In this document: piece by piece, positions 1 to 7,424 of the stretch
How positions within the stretch are numbered: the first letter of the stretch is position 1
Layout of the letters: each line of letters opens with the position of its first letter
Source: CAVVZJ01 sp963752755
Lineage (GTDB): Bacteria; Planctomycetota; Planctomycetia; Isosphaerales; Isosphaeraceae
Direction: 5' to 3'
Length of the DNA stretch: 40,498 nucleotides
Assembly: GCA_963752755.1 (NCBI GenBank)
Contig: CAVVZJ010000007.1
Span: forward strand, 1-40,498
The notes under the pieces: generated by a model
Seen by the model: the letters and a program-made list of their open reading frames with translations, nothing else
Databases searched by the model: none
What the model was told of the DNA's origin: nothing
Made by a program: the position numbers and the translations under genes

Positions 1-977
1 GCCGGAGCTGCGGCGCCGTGAAGCAAGAGAAACTGCCCTGGTTGGCCACCAACCTCTACTACACCAAGCGGTTCGCCTTCTACGTCGGCCGTCGCTGTCG
101 GGCCGCGACGGTCCGGGATGTGGCACGCGAACTGCGCCTCGATTGGAAGACGGTCAAGTCGCTCGAAATGGAGTACATGCGCGAGCAACTCCGACGGGCC
201 GGGGCGCCCGGCCCCAAGGTGATCGGTATCGACGAACTCTCTGTCGGCAAGGGGCACAACTACCGCATCGTCGTGAGCGACCTGGTCCGCGGCCGGCCGA
301 TCTGGTTCGGAGGCGCGGACCGCTCCGAGAAGAGCATGGATCTCTTCTACGAGTGGCTGGGACCGCGGAAATGCAAGGGAATCCGCCTGGCCGTGATGGA
401 CATGTGGAAGCCGTTCCGCAACTCTACGCTGAAGGCGGGGAACGCGCCCCAAGCCGGCATCCTCTACGACAAGTTTCACATCCTCAAGCGCTTGAACGAG
501 GCCCTGGACAAGGTTCGTAAGAGTGAGTACGCCCGGCTCTCGGGCAAGGACCGGCGGTTCATCAAGGGCCAGAAGTACACACTGCTGTCCCGCCGGGCCA
601 ACCTGACGCAGGAGGGGCGTCTGTCGTTGAAGGCGCTGTTCAAGGCCAACCGGAGGTTGAACAAAGCCTACCTGCTCAAGGAGATGTTCAGCCAACTGTG
701 GGACTACAAGCGGGAGGAGTGGGCGCGGCGATTCTTCGAACGATGGAAGTCGGCCTTGAGATGGCAGCGCCTCAAGCCGTACGAGAAGTTCGCCCGGATG
801 GTCGAGGACCACTGGGACGGAATCGCGTCGTATTGCCAGGAGGAGAACAAGGTGCCTCTGGGCTTCGTTGAGGGCATCAACAACAAGATCCGCGTCATCC
901 AGCGACGGGCCTACGGACTTCGGGACGAAGAGTACCTTCGCCTCAAAATCCTCACGTGCATGCTGCCAGAAATCTGA
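1..977 (+). CDS. ISL3-family transposase, 5'-truncated by window edge
   Basis: About 324 residues of an ISL3 transposase are present; reading starts before base 1 in the frame that gives CRSCGAVKQEK, the end of the N-terminal zinc-binding region. Visible DDE-region landmarks are the 'IGIDELSVGKGH' segment (first Asp), 'LAVMDMWKPFRN' (second Asp) and the C-terminal 'GFVEGINNKIRVIQRRAYG' block with the catalytic Glu, all typical of the family. The GTG at position 18 is internal, not a start. This copy is uninterrupted where copy 2 carries an ISAzo13 insertion (after residues KVRK), so it provides the reference sequence for that junction. Confidence 0.93.
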   Translation, partial: RSCGAVKQEKLPWLATNLYYTKRFAFYVGRRCRAATVRDVARELRLDWKTVKSLEMEYMREQLRRAGAPGPKVIGIDELSVGKGHNYRIVVSDLVRGRPIWFGGADRSEKSMDLFYEWLGPRKCKGIRLAVMDMWKPFRNSTLKAGNAPQAGILYDKFHILKRLNEALDKVRKSEYARLSGKDRRFIKGQKYTLLSRRANLTQEGRLSLKALFKANRRLNKAYLLKEMFSQLWDYKREEWARRFFERWKSALRWQRLKPYEKFARMVEDHWDGIASYCQEENKVPLGFVEGINNKIRVIQRRAYGLRDEEYLRLKILTCMLPEI

Positions 978-1017
978 AAAGCGGTCCAAAGTTACCCACT
1001 CGATCGGGAGAAGAGCC
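1..1017 (+). mobile_element. ISL3-family insertion sequence, copy 1 (5' part outside window)
   Basis: The right terminal inverted repeat is visible at about 992-1017 (ending GGGAGAAGAGCC) and matches both ends of the second ISL3 copy at 35352-38030. The left end lies upstream of the window. The eight bases after the terminus (ATAAAATC) should be the right target duplication, but the partner cannot be seen. The element lies in the opposite orientation to copy 2. The shared transposase sequence appears essentially identical in the two copies. Confidence 0.9.
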
Positions 1018-1100
1018 ATAAAATCATGGCCGCCCGTGGCCGAGCCTCCACGGGCCTCGCCCGGATTCGGATTCCCTCTGGAAAGATCACGAGCCCCCTC

Positions 1101-1128
1101 TTGACAAACCGATAGTTGCATATACAAT
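1101..1128 (+). promoter_or_regulatory. Putative sigma-70-like promoter of marR gene
   Basis: TTGACA at 1101-1106 and TACAAT at 1123-1128 are separated by 16 bp. The -10 hexamer lies inside the inverted-repeat operator at 1112-1128, so a bound MarR dimer would block polymerase. Placement is by eye; the start site is not known. Confidence 0.6.
1112..1128. promoter_or_regulatory. MarR-type operator 1
   Basis: ATAGTTGCATATACAAT is an imperfect palindrome with TTG/CAA half-sites, the usual architecture of MarR operators. It matches operator 2 (1615-1631) at 14 of 17 positions and overlaps the -10 element of the regulator's own promoter, which points to autoregulation. That the adjacent MarR protein binds it is inferred. 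Confidence 0.6.
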
Positions 1129-1160
1129 CTGTGTGGAGGCATGAAGTGGGAGCCGAGCCT

Positions 1161-1601
1161 ATGCGAGCGATGATTGACAAGGTTGCCAGCGAGTGCGTTG
1201 CCGTTCGGCTACGCATGCTAAATCGCGTCATCACCAACATCTACGATGACGCCCTGCGGTCGCTCGACCTGAAGGTGAGCCAGATGAACATTCTGGTCGC
1301 CGCCGCCAAGATGGGAACGGCTCGCCCCATTGAAGTTTGCGAACATCTCCATCTCGACGTTTCGACCCTCAGCCGCAACGTCGAACGAATGAAGGCTCGT
1401 GGCTGGCTGGAAGTGGTGCCCGACGAGGACGGCCGCTCGCAGCCTTTTCGCCTGACACCGCGGGGACGCAAGCTCCTGGAAAAGGCGGTTCCGGCCTGGA
1501 GCGAGGCGCAACAGCGGGTCAAGAAGGTTCTTGGGGATGGGTTCGTGGAGCAGTTGAATCAAGCCATCCAACGAGTCAGCGAAGAGGCCGCCGCAAGCTG
1601 A
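1161..1601 (+). CDS. MarR family transcriptional regulator
   Basis: The protein is 146 aa from ATG 1161, which is the normal MarR length; upstream in-frame starts (TTG 1116) would overlap the promoter and operator. It shows the MarR winged helix-turn-helix: a helical dimer arm (residues ~5-45), the recognition region around 'EVCEHLHLDVSTLSRNVERM', and the wing 'EVVPDEDGRSQPFRLTPRG' with the family's conserved D-x-R and LTxxG-like residues. MarR proteins are dimeric ligand- or redox-responsive repressors. It sits 41 bp upstream of an iron-sulfur/SCP2 protein gene, and both genes are preceded by the same 17-bp palindromic motif, so it probably represses itself and that gene. The ligand is unknown. 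Confidence 0.9.
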   Translation: MRAMIDKVASECVAVRLRMLNRVITNIYDDALRSLDLKVSQMNILVAAAKMGTARPIEVCEHLHLDVSTLSRNVERMKARGWLEVVPDEDGRSQPFRLTPRGRKLLEKAVPAWSEAQQRVKKVLGDGFVEQLNQAIQRVSEEAAAS

Positions 1602-1614
1602 TTTTTTGACCCGC

Positions 1615-1631
1615 ATAGTTGTATACACAAC
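1615..1631. promoter_or_regulatory. MarR-type operator 2
   Basis: ATAGTTGTATACACAAC lies between the marR stop (1601) and the next start (ATG 1643), immediately before the ribosome-binding AAGGAG at 1632-1637. It matches operator 1 at 14/17 positions. A position this close to the start suggests either a second internal promoter or road-block repression of read-through from marR. Confidence 0.6.
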
Positions 1632-1642
1632 AAGGAGCGGCC

Positions 1643-1852
1643 ATGAAGCTCGAAGATCATCCGACCGTGCGGCGGACTCGCCTCAAGAGCGTCCCTTCCG
1701 TTCCATCCAAGAAGGAGTCGCTGGATGCCGGATGGCTGAAGCAACTGGTCCTCGATGCTGGCGCCGATGACGTCGGGTTTGTCGAGATCGACAGACCCGC
1801 TCTGGACGATCAGCGCCAGGACATCTTCAAGGCGTTCCCCCACACCAAGACG
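1643..1852 (+). pseudogene. 4Fe-4S (QueG-like)/SCP2 protein, 5' fragment, split by ISAs1
   Basis: This is the first 70 codons of an iron-sulfur protein whose remainder lies at 3149-4276. The start is ATG 1643, six bases after AAGGAG. The segment 'WLKQLVLDAGADDVGFVEI' resembles the N-terminal domain of epoxyqueuosine-reductase-like proteins. An ISAs1 element entered after KAFPHTKT. The ten bases CACCAAGACG at 1843-1852 recur at 3139-3148, and IS plus duplication is 1296 bp (432 codons), so precise excision restores one continuous frame of 445 residues. As it stands, the frame runs on only about nine codons into the IS. Confidence 0.85.
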
Positions 1853-3138
1853 CAGGGCCAGCGCACACTAACATGTTGAACCCATAACGACTTCCATCAA
1901 GAAGGCGTCGCTCCAGCCGCAGCTACGGCGTTTCATCACCAGACTCTGACGGCCCGGGTGCTGCTTCAACAGCGACAACGCGAACCGGTTCAACCACGAC
2001 AAATTCTCTCGCAAGTGCCGCTCGCGGGTCCGCGAATGGTCTTCGCCAAACGTCATGTCCAACGTCCAATGACAACTGTTCTCAATGCTCCAATGGCCGC
2101 GAACCGCGCGGGCAAACCGCTTCACGTCCGACTCAAGGCTGCTGAGGTAATAGCGGACCTCGATCGTCTCCTTCCCGTCACGCCGGATGCTCGTCGTCGT
2201 CAACCCGATCGACTTCAGCCCCTTCCAGAGCAGGAACCCGGGCAGGTCCTTAGGGGTCGGCAGTTGAAGATAGGTTCGCACCTCCTCGCGTCCGTGCCCC
2301 GTCTCCGTGGTCACGTGCTCTCGTGCGGCGGCCAGGTCCCCCTCAAGTTGTTCGTCGATGTAGGCGATGACGGCTTGGTGCAGTGCCTCTTGGTTCCCCT
2401 TCAACGCCAGCACATAATCACCGCCTCCCGCGATGATCTGCTCGGCGATCGCCTTCTGCGTCCCCATCGCGTCGATCGTGATGATCGCCCCGTGGATGTC
2501 CACCAGCCGCAACAGTTCGGGGATCGCTGTGATCTCGTTCGACTTCTCGGCACACGCGACCTGGCCCAGCGACAACCCGTATTCGCTGGCCCACACACTC
2601 ACACAGTGCAATGCGCCCAGCCCGTGGCTGCGGTCATGACTGCGCCGTGCCGTCTTGCCGTCCACCGCCAGTACGGGCTGTTCCACGCCGGTCTGCGCGA
2701 CCGCCTCGGCACGAAGCGACTTGAGCCAGTTGGCGAAGCAGGTCTGGAAGGCGGCCGGCTTCAGCGCCATCAGGACGCGGCGGAAGACGTCCTTGCGGGG
2801 AATGCCGTGGGGCAGGTGAAGGACCCCCAGGAGGAACTCTTCCTTCAGGGCGGCCCAACGGGCGATCGCGGTCGGGCCGCCCGCTCCGGCGAGCACCGCC
2901 AACAGCGCGATGACCAGGACACTGGCCAGGGGATGCCGCTGGTTGATCGTCGAGCGCGGGTCCTCCAGTTCCTGGAAGTGGACGACGACCTCATCGAGAC
3001 CGACACGTCGAAGATCCCCCATGACTCCCCCCCAGTACAGCTTCGTGGAAGCGACACCGGGGAGGGTATACACAAAAACCAGCCAGGGCGCAAGCGTTAC
3101 AGCTTATCAGGATTACCCATAAGTGCGCGCTGGCCCTG
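1853..3138 (-). mobile_element. ISAs1-family element, copy A (1286 bp)
   Basis: The ends carry inverted repeats beginning CAGGGCCAGCGC, with one mismatch in the next five bases (left ACACT, right GCACT). A perfect 10-bp target duplication, CACCAAGACG, flanks it (1843-1852 and 3139-3148). A second copy of identical length, with an identical transposase, lies at 32720-34005 in the same orientation. The high identity and intact duplication mark a recent insertion. Confidence 0.96.
1868..3022 (-). CDS. ISAs1-family transposase (copy A)
   Basis: A DDE transposase of about 384 aa starting at ATG 3022, which follows a G-rich ribosome site; a longer frame to 3073 is open but unlikely. It has the N-terminal DDE_Tnp_1-associated domain ('FQELEDPRSTINQRHPL', 'ARWAALKEEFL') and then the catalytic region with Asp in 'LAVDGKTARRS', Asp in 'IITIDAMGTQKAIA' and Glu in 'RGHWSIENSCHW', followed by 'LDMTFGEDHSRTR', all hallmarks of ISAs1. 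The frame is complete, so the element may be active. Confidence 0.96.
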   Translation of the reverse strand: MGDLRRVGLDEVVVHFQELEDPRSTINQRHPLASVLVIALLAVLAGAGGPTAIARWAALKEEFLLGVLHLPHGIPRKDVFRRVLMALKPAAFQTCFANWLKSLRAEAVAQTGVEQPVLAVDGKTARRSHDRSHGLGALHCVSVWASEYGLSLGQVACAEKSNEITAIPELLRLVDIHGAIITIDAMGTQKAIAEQIIAGGGDYVLALKGNQEALHQAVIAYIDEQLEGDLAAAREHVTTETGHGREEVRTYLQLPTPKDLPGFLLWKGLKSIGLTTTSIRRDGKETIEVRYYLSSLESDVKRFARAVRGHWSIENSCHWTLDMTFGEDHSRTRERHLRENLSWLNRFALSLLKQHPGRQSLVMKRRSCGWSDAFLMEVVMGSTC

Positions 3139-3148
3139 CACCAAGACG

Positions 3149-4276
3149 CTGATCAGCTTCGTGGTTCGCATGAATCGGGAGGCCATTCGCGCCCCGGCTC
3201 GCTCAGTCTCCAACACCGAATTCCACCACGGCGGCGATGAGGTCAATGACATTGCCCGGAGCGTGGTCCAGATTCTGGAAGACCGGGGAATTCGGGCAAT
3301 GAACCCAGCGATGGGCTTCCCAATGGAGATGGACCGGTTCCCCGGCAAGGTATGGGTGGTGTCACACAAGCCGGTCGCGGTGGCGGCAGGGCTGGGAATG
3401 ATGGGCATTCACCGCAACGTGATCCATGAAAAGTTCGGCAATTTCATCCTGTTGGGGACCATCTTGCTGGATGCCGAGGTTTCCGAGTCCAGCCAGCCGA
3501 TCCACTACAACCCTTGTCTGGAATGCAAACTGTGCGTGGCCGCATGTCCTGTGGGGGCGATCTCGCCGGAAGGGGATTTTAACGTCTCGGCCTGCTACAC
3601 CCATAACTATCGGGAGTTCATGGGCGGCTTCACGGATTGGGTCGAGCAGGTGGCCGACAGCAAGAACGCCCGCGACTACCGCGGTCGGGTCAGCGATGCG
3701 GAGTCGGCTTCGATGTGGCAGAGTCTGTCCTACGGGGCGAACTATAAAGCGGCGTACTGCCTGGCGGTCTGCCCAGCGGGAGAAGACGTCATTGGACCGT
3801 TTCTCACCGATCGGAAGGCACACCTCAAGGAAATCGTGCGGCCCCTTCAAGAAAAGGAAGAGACGATTTACGTCACCAAAAATTCCGACGCTGAGGATCA
3901 TGTCGCCAAACGGTTTCCCCACAAAAAGATCAAGCACGTGGGCAACAGCCTGCGGCCGAACACCATCGAGGTTTTCCTGAACGGAATGCCGCACGTCTTC
4001 CAGCCCGGGAAGTCGGTGGGATTGAACGCCACTTTCCACTTCACCTTCACCGGCCATGAGCGGCGGCGGGCCACTGTCGTGATTCAGGAACAGAAGATCA
4101 GCGTCAAAGAGGGGCATGTTGGCCAGCCCGATCTGCACGTTACCGCTGACTCGCAAACGTGGATCGGCTTTCTGAGGAAGGAAAAAAACGTGGTGTGGGC
4201 ACTGCTGCGGCGGAAGATTCGGCTCGATGGCCCACTCAAGCTGCTGGTGGCGTTCGGAACATGCTTTCCCCAGTGA
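3149..4276 (+). pseudogene. 4Fe-4S (QueG-like)/SCP2 protein, 3' fragment
   Basis: This is the bulk of the gene interrupted at 1852. It continues the QueG-like N-terminal domain ('KVWVVSHKPVAVAAGLGMMG', then IHRNVI), followed by a ferredoxin-like cluster site, 'CLECKLCVAACPVGAI' (C-x2-C-x2-C-x3-CP), and a second Cys set including 'AYCLAVCPAGEDV', consistent with two 4Fe-4S clusters. The last ~100 residues ('EVFLNGMPHVFQPGK' to 'KIRLDGPLKLL') resemble an SCP2 sterol/lipid-binding domain. The fusion suggests a redox enzyme acting on a hydrophobic ligand, possibly the signal sensed by the upstream MarR protein; that link is inference. The frame is also open backwards through the IS, which is coincidental. 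Confidence 0.82.
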
Positions 4277-4312
4277 ATGATTTTCACACAAGGGACTGTC
4301 TCATTCCGCATT

Positions 4313-4347
4313 CCGAGAGGTTGACAGTTCTTGCGTCAACCTCTCGG
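4313..4347 (+). terminator. Stem-loop after the iron-sulfur/SCP2 gene
   Basis: A perfect 13-bp inverted repeat (CCGAGAGGTTGAC and its complement) with a 9-base loop begins 36 bp after the stop at 4276. The stem is strong but no U-tract follows, so this is a terminator-like hairpin rather than a textbook intrinsic terminator. Confidence 0.5.
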
Positions 4348-4442
4348 GGTCGGACTGAAGCAGGGCCCAGAAATCGAAAGTGGGCGACTCCAGTCCCAAC
4401 ACCTGGTAGGGGCAGGTGCCCTCTCTCGCAAGCGAAAAGGGA

Positions 4443-4489
4443 GCGAAAAGGGGGACATGGCGAATTACTCAGAATAAGTGCTATGTCCC
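4443..4489 (+). repeat. REP-like palindromic element, copy 1
   Basis: The element reads GCGAAAAGGGGGACAT, then GCGAATTACT, GAATAA, and ends CTATGTCCC; GGGACATGGC pairs with GCTATGTCCC (9 of 10). A related element lies on the opposite strand at about 28176-28243 and shares GCGAATTACT, GAATAA, CTATGT and ATGTCCC in order. Short dispersed hairpins of this type are usually mobilised by IS200-like REP-associated tyrosine transposases; none is in the window. Confidence 0.5.
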
Positions 4490-4614
4490 GAATGGCACTA
4501 AGCTGAGGCGCGATCTATTAGCAGTGATCGCCGTGTTCCACAATAAGCGCAACCCGAAACTCTGGCGATCGAGGGCCTAACCTCGGCGGGTGGCACTGGT
4601 GAGTAGGCATATCT

Positions 4615-4691
4615 GGGTGCCACGAGTGGTCCGCCACCAGTGCTCCGAGTCCCGGCCGAAGAGCACTGGTGGCGGACCACTCGTGGCACCC
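4615..4691. repeat. 31-bp perfect inverted repeat (hairpin)
   Basis: The left arm 4615-4645 (starting GGGTGCCACGAGTGG) is perfectly complementary to the right arm 4661-4691, with a 15-base loop. A partial extra copy of the same theme (GGGTGGCACTGG) occurs at 4588-4600. It has no coding capacity. It may be a small non-autonomous mobile hairpin or a strong bidirectional terminator. Confidence 0.75.
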
Positions 4692-4713
4692 GATCCGAGG
4701 GCCACCCAGCCAG

Positions 4714-4940
4714 TCAAGCCAGGGTAAACTGGCCGATGAGGAAGTCCGGTTTCCGCACCGACCCGCGCAGGAAGTCCACTGGCCGATGAGGAAGTCCGGT
4801 TTCCGCACCGACCCGCGCAGGAAGTCCAGGCCGAGCAGGCCATCGATCCCCGCGGCGGGCGGGAGAGGGTGGGTGAGCACCGGAAAGGCGAGCCGGTGTC
4901 GGCCCAATGTCGACAGCCGATTGAGGGCCACCCGCGTCAG
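4714..4940 (-). pseudogene. C-terminal remnant of a retropepsin-like aspartic protease
   Basis: Read on the minus strand, the frame contains 'GRHRLAFPVLTHPLPPAAG' followed by 'IDGLLGLDFLRG', a signature of bacterial retroviral-type aspartic proteases near their second conserved hydrophobic-Gly region. With a single copy of the 50-bp repeat the protein would end 'RKPDFLIGQFTLA' and stop at 4714-4716. The tandem duplication of 50 bp (not a multiple of three) instead shifts the frame. The upstream part containing the catalytic DTG motif is not recognisable, and a 17-bp inverted repeat sits at the break (4941-4990). The family call rests on one motif. Confidence 0.5.
4728..4827. repeat. Tandem duplication, 2 x 50 bp
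   Basis: Two exact head-to-tail copies (4728-4777 and 4778-4827) both begin ACTGGCCGATGAGGAAGTCC. They lie in the 3' end of the retropepsin remnant and break its frame. Confidence 0.95.
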
Positions 4941-4990
4941 GTCTTCGACGACGCACCGATTCCTTCGCCGGAGGGTGCGTCGTCGAAGAC
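4941..4990. repeat. 17-bp perfect inverted repeat
   Basis: GTCTTCGACGACGCACC at 4941-4957 pairs exactly with 4974-4990 around a 16-base loop. It sits where homology of the retropepsin remnant ends, so it may be an inserted hairpin element. Confidence 0.7.
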
Positions 4991-5135
4991 TCGACGCCCC
5001 CGACTTCTCGGCAACCTTCTCGGACACCCTCCCAGACCCGGCGGGCCACCACTCGCGATCCCGGGCGGGGGGCCGCCGGGCCGGAGTCGGACGTCGGTTT
5101 GTCAGGCGCGATGGATGTTCCACCGGCTTGTCGGA

Positions 5136-5200
5136 GCCTCCGCATCTCGATCCCCGGGACCGCACGGCGTCCCGGCTCCGGACGGATCGAGATGGGAGGC
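5136..5200 (-). terminator. Long hairpin downstream of the lipoprotein gene
   Basis: GCCTCC-CATCTCGATCC (with one bulged base) pairs with GGATCGAGATGGGAGGC, and an inner CCGGGAC/GTCCCGG stem lies within the loop. It begins 16 bp beyond the lipoprotein stop codon (5217-5219) on the minus strand. No U-run was seen, so the terminator role is inferred from position and stability. Confidence 0.5.
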
Positions 5201-5216
5201 CTCGGGGGTGCCGGCC

Positions 5217-5696
5217 TCAGTCCGTCAAGGTGAAGTCGAACGTGTTGGAGTGCTCCTCGACCTCGGCCTCGAGCCCCGAGGTTTCGGCGAGTTCATACTT
5301 CGCCGGGATCAGCCGCTTGGCCGCATTGTTGGCCTTGATCACGTCCATCTGGTTGGCGGCGCCGCCCTTGGCGTTGGCGAGCACCTGGGAATCATCGATT
5401 TCCTTGGCGATGATCCGGACCCCGTACTTGCCGGGCAGGGCCCCGTCTTCCGGGCTCTGCGTCGTGAGGGTGTAATTGCCGTCGTGGATCTCGCCGCTGG
5501 CGGCCCGCCCTTCGGGCGTCTTCGGGACGAAGGAGATCGACCCCGAGGCGACCGGCTTATCCTTGTAGGTGACGTTGCCGCTCACGGGATACCGCTTCCC
5601 CAGTCCGTCGTCGCCGCAACCCGCCGCGACGAGCCAGACGGCCAGTAAGCCGGGGAAAGCCGCCCATCCTCGCGGTCGCTTCTTGGCGTGCATCAT
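5217..5696 (-). CDS. Small planctomycetal lipoprotein, Ig/transthyretin-like fold
   Basis: 159 aa. The N-terminus is a lipoprotein signal: basic residues (KKRPR), a hydrophobic stretch and the lipobox 'LVAAGC' with the acylated Cys at residue 27. The mature part starts 'YPVSGNVTYKDKPVASGSIS', a pattern common in planctomycetal lipoproteins with a carboxypeptidase-regulatory/transthyretin-like beta-sandwich, and ends in a second beta-rich half. It is probably exported and anchored to a membrane; no catalytic role is apparent. It lies 90 bp downstream of a DUF1559 gene on the same strand, a frequent pairing in this phylum, and is probably co-transcribed with it. Confidence 0.85.
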   Translation of the reverse strand: MMHAKKRPRGWAAFPGLLAVWLVAAGCGDDGLGKRYPVSGNVTYKDKPVASGSISFVPKTPEGRAASGEIHDGNYTLTTQSPEDGALPGKYGVRIIAKEIDDSQVLANAKGGAANQMDVIKANNAAKRLIPAKYELAETSGLEAEVEEHSNTFDFTLTD

Positions 5697-5786
5697 GGTG
5701 TTCCTCCAGAATCATCGTCGGATCGCGGACGCGAGGCCCCGAGGGACGCCTCGGGGCCGGTTCGTGCTCGGCGCCTCGGGCAACGA

Positions 5787-6929
5787 TCAGTAGGCGTCGG
5801 AACTGATCACCTCGCCACCGTTGCGGCTGCCCAGCGAGCAATAGACGTACATGCTGATGCTCATCTTGAGGAAATGGACCGAGCCGTCGGCGAACAGGAA
5901 GTTCGCGCCGCCGGGGTGTCGGCTCTTGAACCCCTTGGCCGCCGCGGAGAACCGGCAACCCAGCGGGGCGTTGGCGTTCTCCCATTTCTGGAGGCAGGAG
6001 GGGTCGCTGGCGGGGAACGTATTCGTGTTCCAGTTGATGGGGACGGTCGTGCCGGCGGTGCCGCCATTGGTCACGAAGAAGGCGCTATTGGCCGTCTTCT
6101 CGGGCAGCACCTCAGCGACCATGATGGAATTGCTGGTGCCGTCGGTCACGCTGGCGATCGTGGCCACCTGGGCGGTGCCATAGTCGAAGAAGCCCCGGAG
6201 CTGGCCGGTCCCGAGGGTGAAGCCGCCCGGCAGCCCGCGACTCGTTCCCCAGTAGCCGTGCCAGCCGAAGCGGACCATGCCCGGCGCCAGGGTCGTGAGG
6301 TTGGGCGGGGTTTCCCAGGGGAGGCCGCCGTTGAGCGGTCCGCCGGCGTAGTTGTCGCCGAAGCTGCCGGCATAATTCGCCACCGAGACGACGGTCGCGT
6401 TCGTGCCGGTGGACGGGTTGATCGGCGTGATCCCCTGGGTGAACTGGCCGGTCGGGTTCGCCGCCGAGCCCAGCGGCAGCAGGCCGTTGCCATTCATGCC
6501 GTCCGAGGGGCAGAGCCAGGTGTTGGAGACCGTGATCCAGGCCGTGTACCCCGCCCCCAAGTCGTAGGCGTTGGCCGGGCTGCTCGGGTTGATCCCCAGG
6601 TTGAGCGCGTTGTACACGGTATTCTGCTCGAGCTGGGGCATGATCAGCGCCCGCCACGTCAGGCAGCTCTCTCGGCCCCAGTTGCTCGATGAGGTCGAGA
6701 CGCCGCCGAGCGGGAACGACCCGTTGGAATCAAGGTAGTTGTGGAGCCCGATGCCGATCTGCTTGAGGTTGTTGGTGCACTGGGCACGCCGGGCGGCCTC
6801 GCGGGCGGCCTGCACCGCGGGGAGCAACAGCGCGATCAGGACACCGATGATGGCGATGACGACCAGGAGTTCGATCAGAGTGAAACCGCGCCGGCTCGGC
6901 CGGCTCGAGAGCCTCGGGAACGTCGACAT
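5787..6929 (-). CDS. DUF1559 family protein (prepilin-like N-terminus)
   Basis: 380 aa from ATG 6929 (preceded by GAGGAC). The N-terminus has a basic leader and the type IV prepilin-like cleavage/methylation motif 'RRGFTLIELLVVIAIIGVL', followed by 'LLPAVQAAREAARRAQC', the standard DUF1559 opening. The C-terminus has 'HPGGANFLFADGSVHFLK' and 'RNGGEVISSDAY', the H-x9-DG signature that closes the family. Such proteins are exported, pseudopilin-like and greatly expanded in planctomycetes; individual roles are unknown. The frame remains open upstream to 7160, but those codons are the conserved leader, not protein. The gene is complete with no frameshift. Confidence 0.93.
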   Translation of the reverse strand: MSTFPRLSSRPSRRGFTLIELLVVIAIIGVLIALLLPAVQAAREAARRAQCTNNLKQIGIGLHNYLDSNGSFPLGGVSTSSSNWGRESCLTWRALIMPQLEQNTVYNALNLGINPSSPANAYDLGAGYTAWITVSNTWLCPSDGMNGNGLLPLGSAANPTGQFTQGITPINPSTGTNATVVSVANYAGSFGDNYAGGPLNGGLPWETPPNLTTLAPGMVRFGWHGYWGTSRGLPGGFTLGTGQLRGFFDYGTAQVATIASVTDGTSNSIMVAEVLPEKTANSAFFVTNGGTAGTTVPINWNTNTFPASDPSCLQKWENANAPLGCRFSAAAKGFKSRHPGGANFLFADGSVHFLKMSISMYVYCSLGSRNGGEVISSDAY

Positions 6930-6930
6930 G

Positions 6931-7082
6931 GGCTTGTCCTCACGGGTTGGGATCCAGCGGAGAGAGGTCCTGCGTCTCATCCCGAGGTGAAACCTTCGGG
7001 GTGGGACGACCCTCGAGGGAGGGGGTACAAGCGGCCACAATGGCCGGAATGAGATCCAAACGTCAGCGGTCTTGCTAAAATT
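6931..7082 (-). promoter_or_regulatory. Conserved 5' leader of the DUF1559 gene (repeat copy 1)
   Basis: These ~150 bp directly before the DUF1559 start recur almost unchanged at 7273-7424 in the same orientation. The block contains paired segments: a GGCCATTGTGGCC hairpin, a CCTCGAGG palindrome, and ATCTCATTCC near one end that can pair with GGGATGAGAC near the other, which would close a ~90-nt domain. Conservation of a structured block at a start codon suggests a cis-acting RNA or promoter element. Function is inferred. Confidence 0.55.
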
Positions 7083-7272
7083 TACTTCCCGGCACCTTAG
7101 CCGCGAGAACGGCCGGTGCGGTGTGCGGTGTGCGGTGTGGTGGGGCCCGTTGGTCATCAACTTTAGCCGGGGTCCTTTATCCCTTTAGGCGAGAATTCGC
7201 GCCCGCCTGTCCGAAAAAAACAACGATCCGGCAAAGGGCTAAAAACCAGCCGAAAACCGAGTTGCCCCCAGA

Positions 7273-7424
7273 GGCTTGTCCTCACGGGTTGGAATCCAGC
7301 GGATACAGGTCCCGCGTCTCATCCCGAGGTGAAACCTTCGGGGTGGGACGACCCTCGAGGGAGGGGGTACAAGCGGCCACAATGGCCGGAATGAGATCCA
7401 AACGTCAGCGGTCTCGCCAAAATT
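7273..7424 (-). repeat. Orphan copy of the DUF1559 leader (repeat copy 2)
   Basis: A direct repeat of 6931-7082 with only scattered substitutions; the central ~110 bp appear identical. No start codon or DUF1559 coding sequence follows it on the minus strand. It is preceded by an AT-rich stretch (about 7495-7530). It probably marks a lost DUF1559 gene or a duplicated regulatory block. Confidence 0.8.

Noticed and set aside
1958..4276. A 772-codon open frame seemingly fusing a long N-terminal region to the iron-sulfur protein
   Set aside because: The first ~390 codons are antisense to the ISAs1 transposase. IS plus duplication is 1296 bp, a multiple of three, so the frame happens to stay open.
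4518..5165. A 215-residue intact protein containing the retropepsin motif
   Set aside because: Only ~70 residues resemble a protease. The frame is altered by a 50-bp tandem duplication and by hairpins, so it is treated as a remnant.
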